A DNA stretch of 24,877 bases from Ruminococcus sp. CAG:488 (lineage in GTDB: Bacteria; Bacillota; Clostridia; Oscillospirales; Acutalibacteraceae): the NCBI GenBank assembly GCA_000434055.1, contig HF999639.1, forward strand, positions 1-24,877, given 5' to 3'. The translations under genes were made by a program, and so were the position numbers. The notes under the pieces were generated by a model. The model did no database searches and was not told the DNA's origin. It was given only the letters and a program-made list of their open reading frames with translations. Numbering within the stretch: the first letter of the stretch is position 1; every line of letters begins with the position of its first letter. This document shows, piece after piece, positions 7,088-13,943 of the stretch.

Positions 7088-9022
7088 ATGGGATACACAA
7101 TAGCTCAGAAAATTATCAAAAATCATCTGCTTTCCGGCAATATGACGGTTGGCAGTGAAATCGGTCTTAAAATCGACCAGACTCTGACTCAGGATGCCAC
7201 GGGCACAATGGCATACCTTGAGTTTGAGGCAATGGGAATTGACCGTGTTAAGACGGAGCTTTCCGTTGCATATATCGACCACAACACATTGCAGACAGGC
7301 TTCGAAAATGCCGATGATCATCGCTTTATTCAGTCTGTCGCAAAGAAGAGAGGTCTTCGTTTTTCACGTCCCGGCAACGGTATTTGTCACCAGGTTCATC
7401 TTGAGCGCTTCGGTATCCCCGGAAAAACTCTTATCGGCTCCGACAGCCACACACCGACAGGCGGCGGAATAGGAATGCTTGCCATGGGCGCAGGTGGACT
7501 TGACGTTGCTGTGGCTATGGGCGGCGGCGCATATTACATAACAATGCCGAAAATGGTTCGTGTCAATCTTACCGGCAAGCTTCAGCCGTGGGTTGCCGCA
7601 AAGGATATTATCCTCAAGGTTCTTCAGATCATGTCCGTCAAGGGCGGCGTAGGCAAGATAGTTGAATATGGCGGTGAGGGTGTTAAGACGCTTTCGGTTC
7701 CCGAGAGAGCAACGATCACAAACATGGGTGCAGAGCTTGGCGCAACAACATCAATTTTCCCGTCAGACGACATCACAAGAGCTTTCCTTAAGGCTCAGGG
7801 TCGTGAAAAGGATTGGATTGAGCTTAGCGCAGACGATGATGCGGTTTACGATGAGATTATTGATATCGACCTCAACGAGCTTGTTCCGCTCGCAGCTATG
7901 CCTCATATGCCCGATAATGTAAAGAGCTGCCGGGAGATAGGCAAAATTCACATCGATCAGGTTTGTATCGGCTCGTGCACAAACTCATCTCTCATGGATA
8001 TGCTCAAGGTTGCCGCTATCCTCAAGGGCAAGACTGTTTGTCCGTCGGTCAGCCTTTCAATAGCTCCCGGTTCAAAGCAGGTGCTTAATATGCTTGCTCT
8101 TGACGGTGCACTTTCGGATATGATTGATGCAGGCGCAAGAATTCTTGAATCGGCTTGCGGTCCGTGCATAGGCATGGGTCAGTCGCCGAATTCAAAGGGC
8201 GTATCGCTTCGTACATTTAACCGTAACTTTGAGGGACGTTCGGGCACAGCCGACGCAGGCATTTATCTTGTCAGCCCCGAGGTCGCAGCCGCTTCCGCTC
8301 TTACAGGTGTTCTTACTGATCCCCGTGAGCTCGGTGAAATGCCCGAGATCGAGATGCCGGACGAGTTTATTATTAACGATAACATGATCGCAATGCCCGC
8401 AAGCGTTGAGGACGCAGATTCCGTTGAGGTTATGTACGGCCCGAACATCAAGCCTTTCCCCAAGACCGAGGCAATGCCCGAGGACATCACAGCCAAGGCT
8501 GTTCTCAAGGTCGGCGACAACATCACAACAGACCACATCATGCCGGCAGGTGCAAAGATTTTGCCATACCGTTCAAATATTCCGTACCTTTCAAACTTCT
8601 GCTTCAAGCAGTGTGACGAGAAATTTGCAGAGCATTGCAAGGCGGCAGGCAAGGGCATCATCATCGGCGGCGCAAACTACGGACAGGGCTCATCACGCGA
8701 GCATGCCGCTCTTGTTCCGCTCTATCTCGGAATTAAGGCGGTCATCACCAAGTCGTTTGCCCGTATCCATTGCGCAAACCTTGTTAATGCAGGTATTATT
8801 CCGTTCACCTTTGCGAACGAGAATGATTACGACAAAATCAGCGTAAATGACGAGCTTTGCCTTGAGGGAATCCGTGAGAGCATCGCAAACGGTACTGATG
8901 TTACGCTCAAGAACCTCACAACAGGCGAGAGCTATAAGCTTGACTATCAGCTTTCCGAGCGTCAGAGAGATATTCTCCTTGCCGGTGGATTGCTTGATTA
9001 TACAAGAGAGTCGCAGAAGTGA
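7088..9022 (+). CDS. Aconitate hydratase (single-chain, about 640-residue type)
   Basis: This [4Fe-4S] enzyme converts citrate to isocitrate via cis-aconitate. The three cluster ligands are visible: Cys297 in GSCTNSS, and Cys357 and Cys360 in ESACGPCIGMG. Substrate-binding blocks include LIGSDSHTPTGGG and AYLEFEAMG. The C-terminal swivel domain carries GGANYGQGSSREHAA with the catalytic serine region. The 644-residue length is that of the short, mitochondrial-like aconitases common in Clostridia, well below the roughly 900 residues of AcnA. The homoaconitase/isopropylmalate isomerase superfamily is an alternative, but those are usually two subunits, and the isocitrate dehydrogenase next door supports aconitase. 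GGAGG at 7072-7076 precedes ATG 7088. Likely controlled by Rex. Confidence 0.92.
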   Translation: MGYTIAQKIIKNHLLSGNMTVGSEIGLKIDQTLTQDATGTMAYLEFEAMGIDRVKTELSVAYIDHNTLQTGFENADDHRFIQSVAKKRGLRFSRPGNGICHQVHLERFGIPGKTLIGSDSHTPTGGGIGMLAMGAGGLDVAVAMGGGAYYITMPKMVRVNLTGKLQPWVAAKDIILKVLQIMSVKGGVGKIVEYGGEGVKTLSVPERATITNMGAELGATTSIFPSDDITRAFLKAQGREKDWIELSADDDAVYDEIIDIDLNELVPLAAMPHMPDNVKSCREIGKIHIDQVCIGSCTNSSLMDMLKVAAILKGKTVCPSVSLSIAPGSKQVLNMLALDGALSDMIDAGARILESACGPCIGMGQSPNSKGVSLRTFNRNFEGRSGTADAGIYLVSPEVAAASALTGVLTDPRELGEMPEIEMPDEFIINDNMIAMPASVEDADSVEVMYGPNIKPFPKTEAMPEDITAKAVLKVGDNITTDHIMPAGAKILPYRSNIPYLSNFCFKQCDEKFAEHCKAAGKGIIIGGANYGQGSSREHAALVPLYLGIKAVITKSFARIHCANLVNAGIIPFTFANENDYDKISVNDELCLEGIRESIANGTDVTLKNLTTGESYKLDYQLSERQRDILLAGGLLDYTRESQK

Positions 9023-9128
9023 TTTAATAAAAAAATTTATCAGAGAATTTGTCAAGACTTCGCCTTAATTTGGAAGCTTTGATAAATGCCTGAATAATAT
9101 TTCCATCAAACTTCTTTGACATACCGAA

Positions 9129-9174
9129 GCGGAGTGAAATCATAATCCGCAGGGGTCGGTGTCCGTATTGACCC
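9129..9174. repeat. Tandem small hairpins between aconitase and IDH genes
   Basis: Two stem-loops follow each other: GCGGA (9129-9133) with TCCGC (9146-9150), then GGGTC (9153-9157) with GACCC (9170-9174). Each has a 12-nt loop and they are 2 nt apart. The 10-mer GGGGTCGGTG inside also occurs after livF. It has the look of a dispersed intergenic palindromic element, or of an mRNA processing/stability structure inside the operon. No T-run is present, so it is not a classic terminator. Confidence 0.5.
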
Positions 9175-9217
9175 GAGGTTGGTATTAAAGCAAAATACAT
9201 TGTAAAGGAGCAAAACA

Positions 9218-10387
9218 ATGACAGATATACAGATTAAAAACGCAGTTGAAAAATTTGAGGCTCTTATCCGTGAGCAGAGCGACCGTTCCGATAAAATCAA
9301 GGCTCAGGGCGATTTCGTTGACTATGAAAAGCTTGATAAAATTGTAATCGGCGTTTGCGGCGGTGACGGAATCGGCCCGATTATCACCAAGGAGAGCGCA
9401 AGAGTTCTTGAATATATGCTTGCCGATAAGGTTAAGACGGGCAAGGTCGAGTTCAAGGTTATCGACGGCCTTACAATTGAGAACCGTGTTGCCGCCAACA
9501 AGGCAATTCCCGACGACGTTCTTGAAGAGCTCAAATCATGCCACGTTATTCTCAAAGGACCGACAACAACTCCTCAGCAGGGCGGCCCGTGGCCGAACAT
9601 TGAGAGCGCAAACGTTGCAATGAGAAAGGCTCTCGACCTTTTCGCAAATCTTCGTCCCGTTAAGGTTCCCGAGGAGGGTATCGACTGGACATTCTTCCGT
9701 GAGAACACAGAGGGTGCTTATGCTGTCGGTTCAAAGGGAGTTAACGTAACGGACGATCTCGCTGTTGATTTTGTTGTAACCACAACGGAGGGCTGTGAGA
9801 GAATTGCAAAGCTCGCCTATGACTACGCAAGAAGAAATCACAAGGACAGAGTTTCAATTATCACCAAGGCCAATATTATCAAGACAACCGACGGTAAATT
9901 TCTCAATCTTTGCAAGAACATAGGCAAGGATTATCCCGAGATTACGACCGATGAGTGGTATATTGACATCACGACAGCTAAGCTCATCGACCCGAAGCGC
10001 CGCAAGGATTTCAAGGTATTTATTCTCCCCAACCTTTACGGCGACATTATCACCGACGAAGCTGCAGAATTTCAAGGCGGCGTAGGTACTGCCGGCAGTG
10101 CAAACATCGGCAAGAAGTATGCCATGTTTGAAGCCATTCACGGTTCGGCTCCGAGAATGATTGAAGAAGGCAGAGGTCAGTATGCCGACCCGTGCTCAAT
10201 GCTCAGAGCTTCGGTTATGCTCCTCTCCCATATCGGAGAGCAGGAAAAGGCAGATATGCTCGAAAAGGCTCTTGACATCTGTATGTTTACAGAGAAAAAG
10301 CTCACAATTACGGGTCGCGACACGGGTTGCACATGCTCCGAATTCGGCGACTATGTGATGGAAACGGTAAAAAAACTCAGCAAATAA
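9218..10387 (+). CDS. Isocitrate dehydrogenase (isocitrate/isopropylmalate dehydrogenase family)
   Basis: This enzyme oxidatively decarboxylates isocitrate to 2-oxoglutarate with NAD or NADP. The 389-residue product has the beta-decarboxylating dehydrogenase fold. The nucleotide loop reads GGDGIGP, and the phosphorylation-loop motif SANVAMR (Ser130, Asn132, Arg136) matches the isocitrate S-x-N-x2-x-R pattern rather than that of isopropylmalate enzymes. ENTEGAYA and the metal-binding NLYGDIITDEAAEFQGGVG follow. An N-terminal extension of about 40 residues precedes the first strand. Coenzyme cannot be fixed by eye; NAD is the more likely in this clade. AAAGGAG precedes ATG 9218. The gene lies 195 bp after aconitase and 18 bp before rex. 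Confidence 0.88.
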   Translation: MTDIQIKNAVEKFEALIREQSDRSDKIKAQGDFVDYEKLDKIVIGVCGGDGIGPIITKESARVLEYMLADKVKTGKVEFKVIDGLTIENRVAANKAIPDDVLEELKSCHVILKGPTTTPQQGGPWPNIESANVAMRKALDLFANLRPVKVPEEGIDWTFFRENTEGAYAVGSKGVNVTDDLAVDFVVTTTEGCERIAKLAYDYARRNHKDRVSIITKANIIKTTDGKFLNLCKNIGKDYPEITTDEWYIDITTAKLIDPKRRKDFKVFILPNLYGDIITDEAAEFQGGVGTAGSANIGKKYAMFEAIHGSAPRMIEEGRGQYADPCSMLRASVMLLSHIGEQEKADMLEKALDICMFTEKKLTITGRDTGCTCSEFGDYVMETVKKLSK

Positions 10388-10405
10388 TAAAGTGAGGTAA
10401 TAACT

Positions 10406-11059
10406 GTGGCAAAGGAAAAGAAATCGGTTTCAATGTCCGTAATTAAGCGTTTGCCCCGATATTACAGATTCCTCGGCGAACTTAAAAAAAATAATATAAC
10501 AAGAATTTCATCAAAAGAGCTGTCTCAGCGCATGGGCTTGACCGCATCGCAGATTCGGCAGGACCTTAACTGCTTCGGCGGATTCGGTCAGCAGGGCTAC
10601 GGCTACAATGTGGAACAGCTTCAAAATGAAATCGGAACAATTCTCGGTGTTCAAAACGGCTTCAAAACCATTCTCTTCGGTTGCGGCAATCTCGGCAGAG
10701 CAATTGCTTCTCATATGACTTTTGAGGACAGAGGATTTGAGCTTGTCGGACTTTTTGACAGCAACGCAGATAAAATGAAGGACATCAGAATAAAGGGACT
10801 TTCCGTGTATCCTGTTGAGGATTTGGAGGTCTATTGCAAAGAGGTTGAGCCGAAGGTGGCCGTGCTTTGTGTGCCTACCGAGGCTGCTCCTGCGATTGTA
10901 GAAAGGCTTGTTAATCTCGGAATAACAAATTTCTGGAATTTCAGCCACTACGACATTGCGTCGAATTATCCGGGAGTAACGGTCGAAAACGTTCACCTTA
11001 ATGACAGTCTTATGACTCTCAGTTATCAGATAATGAATAGGGAGGAGCAGGCAGATTGA
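10406..11059 (+). CDS. rex: Redox-sensing transcriptional repressor Rex
   Basis: Rex is a homodimeric repressor that senses the NADH/NAD ratio and releases DNA when NADH rises. The 217-residue length is typical. An N-terminal winged helix carries RLPRYYRFL, the recognition segment LTASQIRQDLNCFGGFGQQGYGY and the wing. The C-terminal Rossmann domain opens with FGCGNLGRAI (GxGxxG) and includes the late NFWNFSHYDI region. The start is GTG 10406, supported by GAGG at 10394-10397 with 8-nt spacing. It is third in the aconitase-IDH operon, and a Rex-box-like site lies at the promoter. The next gene starts inside its stop codon. Confidence 0.95.
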   Translation: MAKEKKSVSMSVIKRLPRYYRFLGELKKNNITRISSKELSQRMGLTASQIRQDLNCFGGFGQQGYGYNVEQLQNEIGTILGVQNGFKTILFGCGNLGRAIASHMTFEDRGFELVGLFDSNADKMKDIRIKGLSVYPVEDLEVYCKEVEPKVAVLCVPTEAAPAIVERLVNLGITNFWNFSHYDIASNYPGVTVENVHLNDSLMTLSYQIMNREEQAD

Positions 11060-11811
11060 AGATTATGAGTTTTAATGTACTCTGCTACGGCTGCGAGGGG
11101 CACTCGTGGTTAGACAGAGACGCTGACGTTATAGCAACCGTCAGAAATTATATGCCGGACATTTTCGGAATCCAGGAAGCACACATCGGCTGGATGGGCA
11201 TTTTCCGCGAGAGCATGGACGAATATGATTTCGTCGGAGTCGGCAGAGATGACGGCAAGGACGAGGGTGAGTTTTCACCTGTATTTTACAAAAAAGATAA
11301 ATTCACTCTTGTTGACAAGGGCTGGTTTTGGATAAGCGAAACACCGGATGTCCCGTCGAAATCGTGGAATAGCGCTTGCACAAGAATCGCTTCGTGGGCG
11401 AAGCTCACCGAAAACGAGAGCGGCAAGACATTTGTTGCCATGAACACTCATCTTGACCACAGAAGCGAGGAAGCGAGAAAGAACGGCGTAAGGCTTATAA
11501 ATGAGTTCGCCGCAAAACTTGATTGCCCCGTTGTAATCACAGGAGATTTCAACATCTCCGAGGGTACGGATTGCTACGTTGATATGGTCGAGGGCGGAAT
11601 ATTCAGGGACAGCAAGTTTGTTGCCGAAGAAACGGAGAATTATCCGACATTTCACCCGTATTTTCACCATAACGAGTCGGAGGATGTAATTGATTTTATT
11701 TTCATCAGCGACGGCTTCAGTGCGAAAAGCTACCGGGTTATCAAAGATAAGCCAAACGGAGCATTCCCATCGGATCATTGCCCGATCATGTCGGAAATCT
11801 CAATTAAATAA
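11056..11811 (+). CDS. Endonuclease/exonuclease/phosphatase-family metal-dependent hydrolase
   Basis: This is a 251-residue protein of the DNase I-like (EEP) fold that cleaves phosphodiesters or phosphomonoesters with Mg2+. Visible catalytic elements are SFNVLCYG (Asn), GIQEAH (metal-binding Glu), NTHLDH (His), ITGDFNI (Asp/Asn) and the final SDHCPI (Asp/His). No signal peptide is seen, so it is probably cytosolic. The start is TTG 11056, overlapping the rex stop as TTGA. GGGAGGAG lies 8-9 nt upstream, and the first beta strand KIMSFNV needs this start. An internal ATG at 11065 would cut into the strand. Substrate is unknown. Translational coupling to rex is the only contextual hint. Confidence 0.88.
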   Translation: MKIMSFNVLCYGCEGHSWLDRDADVIATVRNYMPDIFGIQEAHIGWMGIFRESMDEYDFVGVGRDDGKDEGEFSPVFYKKDKFTLVDKGWFWISETPDVPSKSWNSACTRIASWAKLTENESGKTFVAMNTHLDHRSEEARKNGVRLINEFAAKLDCPVVITGDFNISEGTDCYVDMVEGGIFRDSKFVAEETENYPTFHPYFHHNESEDVIDFIFISDGFSAKSYRVIKDKPNGAFPSDHCPIMSEISIK

Positions 11812-11817
11812 AAACAT

Positions 11818-11850
11818 AGCTGTGACGGAATGATCTGTCACAGCTTTTTT
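11818..11850 (+). terminator. Terminator of the aconitase-IDH-rex operon
   Basis: A perfect 9-bp stem AGCTGTGAC (11818-11826) and GTCACAGCT (11837-11845) is followed by a T-run through 11850. It starts 6 nt after the hydrolase stop codon. Confidence 0.93.
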
Positions 11851-11891
11851 ATGGTATGGCGGGCAATTATGTCCGTCATTATAATTTTATC

Positions 11892-11921
11892 AAAAAAAGA
11901 CCGCCTCATAATGAAGCGGTC
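11892..11921 (-). terminator. Terminator of the foldase gene
   Basis: On the minus strand GACCGC (from 11921) pairs with GCGGTC (ending 11899), extended by inner TCA/TGA pairing. Seven T residues follow (11898-11892). It lies 17 bp after the foldase stop codon, back to back with the forward terminator at 11818-11850. Confidence 0.92.
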
Positions 11922-11938
11922 AAATGTTATTGTATTAC

Positions 11939-13657
11939 TTAGCTTGCTGAGGAAGAGGAGTTAGCATTGCTGAGTTCAACAAGATATTTGATCTTCTTGG
12001 AAACTCTATTCAATGCGTATTTTGAAAGACGCGGACCGATATATGCCTTATATGTGTCGCCGTCCTGAAGCTCCTTGGTCTCTGTCTCAATATCCTCACT
12101 TGCCTTTGAAGAACGGATCGCTGAGTCATAGTAATCAGTGCCGTCCTTAGCTACGAAGTAGATGATGTGATAGCCGTACTGAGTCTTAACCATCTCGACG
12201 TCGCCTGCCTTGCGGTTTGCATCAAACACCCAATCATTGAACTCCGTTACCATCTGACCGGGATAGATGTGTTCATAAAGTCCGCCGTTTGAAGTTGAGC
12301 CTGTGTCCTCGTTGTACTCATTTGCAAGAGCTGCAAAGCTGTCCTCTGACTTATCACCCTCGTTGAACTTCTTGAGAACGTCCTCAGCCTCAGTCTTCTT
12401 CTTTGCAATTTCTTCCTCGGAGAGATCACTGCCTGTGCTCTGATCTGTTGTAAGGAAAAGAATATGGCGTGCTGTAACTGTCTGCTCCTGATGCGGCTTC
12501 TTTACGGCAAGGACAACTATGTACTTACCGTTTTCTTCATCAGAGAAGAGCTTCTTGCTGCCTTCCTTTGTCGAGCTGTCGAAGAGCCACTTAGCCGCAT
12601 CCTCTGAGAAGCTTTGCTGAGCGGTGCTCTTGAGCATTGAATACTTTGTTTCCTCGTCAACATTGTAATCAGCCGTATCCTTGTTGAGCTCCTTTGCCTT
12701 GGCGGCGAAGGTTGCCTCGTTTGTAACGGCATTGTAGAAGTCGTTAGCGTTCTTCTTTACCTCAGCGTTAGCCTTCGTCTGACGAGCCTTGAGAGCGTCA
12801 TCTGTCTCGTTATCTTCCTTAGTGAGCTCGGTTGTCTTGAAGGTATAAGCTCTGAAGGTTACAAAATCATATGTTGCCGTGTCCTTCTTGTACTCCGCAT
12901 CGATATCCTTCTGGTCGTAGGTTTTTGCGATTTCGGCTGTTCTCTCGGTCAAATATTTCTGAGCAAGAACCTGAATCTTGAGCTGCTTGCGGAGAAATCT
13001 CTCGTTGATTGAACCGCCGTAAACCTTACGAAGGTATGCGTTGAGTGAATATGTTACCTTGTTTTCGCTGTCTGAGTTTGAGCTTGAACCTGCGCTCTTA
13101 GCCTCATCGCGAAGATCCTCGATCTGCTTATCAATGTAAGCCTCATCAGCCTTTGTAAGCTTGAGACCCTTCTTGAGAGCTTCGTTATAATATGCCTTGT
13201 GGAGCTGAATCAGCTCAATCGTATCATTCTGAAGCTTCTCTGCCCATGTAATCTCATTACCTTTGGAGTCCTTGGTTGTCTGAGTCTGCTCCTCGGGAGT
13301 GAGAGAGAGGTCATAACCGTTGCTTGTCTGGTAATAGTACTGATAATACTGAGCCTGATAGCGAACCTGGTTATAAGCACGCATGTAGTAATACTCGTAT
13401 TCGGCGATTGTAACGGACTGCTCCGAGCCGACCGAACCGAGCTTGATAACTCTCTGAAGTGCGCCGTAGTAGTTGAGAGAGAATGCTACTACGCCTAAAA
13501 CGATTACAGCGCAAAGCACAATGGAAATAACCTTACTTGCAACCTTTTTCGCGGTGTTTCTTGCTTCCATGCTGCGCGCATTTTTTTTGGCAGTTTTAGC
13601 AATACGAGCTTTTCTTTCGTCGCGGTACTGCTCTGCCTTTGACTTTTCGTTAGCCAT
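11939..13657 (-). CDS. Membrane-anchored parvulin-type peptidylprolyl isomerase (PrsA/SurA-like foldase)
   Basis: This is probably an extracytoplasmic chaperone that helps secreted proteins fold through prolyl isomerisation. The 572-residue product has a Lys/Arg-rich cytoplasmic start (1-40) and one membrane segment (about 43-61). There is no lipobox, so it is anchored by the helix rather than lipidated like Bacillus PrsA. A Tyr-rich stretch (87-109) and a long SurA-N-like helical region come next. The rotamase domain (about 393-505) contains VTARHILF, LANEYNEDTGSTSNGGLY and YGYHIIYF. The tail is Ser-rich. I chose ATG 13657 because AAAGGATG is correctly spaced for it. An ATG at 13666 would overlap that ribosome site. 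It is single, with its own promoter and terminator. Confidence 0.9.
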   Translation of the reverse strand: MANEKSKAEQYRDERKARIAKTAKKNARSMEARNTAKKVASKVISIVLCAVIVLGVVAFSLNYYGALQRVIKLGSVGSEQSVTIAEYEYYYMRAYNQVRYQAQYYQYYYQTSNGYDLSLTPEEQTQTTKDSKGNEITWAEKLQNDTIELIQLHKAYYNEALKKGLKLTKADEAYIDKQIEDLRDEAKSAGSSSNSDSENKVTYSLNAYLRKVYGGSINERFLRKQLKIQVLAQKYLTERTAEIAKTYDQKDIDAEYKKDTATYDFVTFRAYTFKTTELTKEDNETDDALKARQTKANAEVKKNANDFYNAVTNEATFAAKAKELNKDTADYNVDEETKYSMLKSTAQQSFSEDAAKWLFDSSTKEGSKKLFSDEENGKYIVVLAVKKPHQEQTVTARHILFLTTDQSTGSDLSEEEIAKKKTEAEDVLKKFNEGDKSEDSFAALANEYNEDTGSTSNGGLYEHIYPGQMVTEFNDWVFDANRKAGDVEMVKTQYGYHIIYFVAKDGTDYYDSAIRSSKASEDIETETKELQDGDTYKAYIGPRLSKYALNRVSKKIKYLVELSNANSSSSAS

Positions 13658-13715
13658 TGTATTCATCCTTTACTTAATGAAATATCTGCCGAAAACAAGT
13701 CAGCATAACAATAGT

Positions 13716-13744
13716 ATTTTAATACATTTACATCTTTTTTACAA
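13716..13744 (-). promoter_or_regulatory. Promoter of the foldase gene
   Basis: On the minus strand, -35 TTGTAA (13744-13739), a 17-bp spacer and -10 TAAAAT (13721-13716). The leader to the ATG at 13657 is about 50 nt. Confidence 0.6.
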
Positions 13745-13875
13745 GACCTAAACAATAATTTTTTTGCTTTATGAATTAAATTTTACAATTTATTTATATT
13801 TACGTTTGGATTTGGTTTAAAAAAATAAAGTTACAAGCTGTCGTCTCGGAAAAGGTATCTCACCGAATAAATTTA

Positions 13876-13920
13876 AAAAGGGCAGTCACTCATCATTTAA
13901 TGATTTGCAACAGCCCTTTT
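13876..13920 (-). terminator. Terminator of the wall-polymer transferase gene
   Basis: On the minus strand AAAAGGGC pairs with GCCCTTTT (13920-13913 with 13883-13876). An inner CATCATT/AATGATT-type hairpin fills the loop, and the T-run continues past the stem. It starts 24 bp after the transferase stop. The 13745-13875 stretch is A/T-rich with no gene seen. Confidence 0.8.
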
Positions 13921-13943
13921 ATGCTTTTAATTATAATATAACA

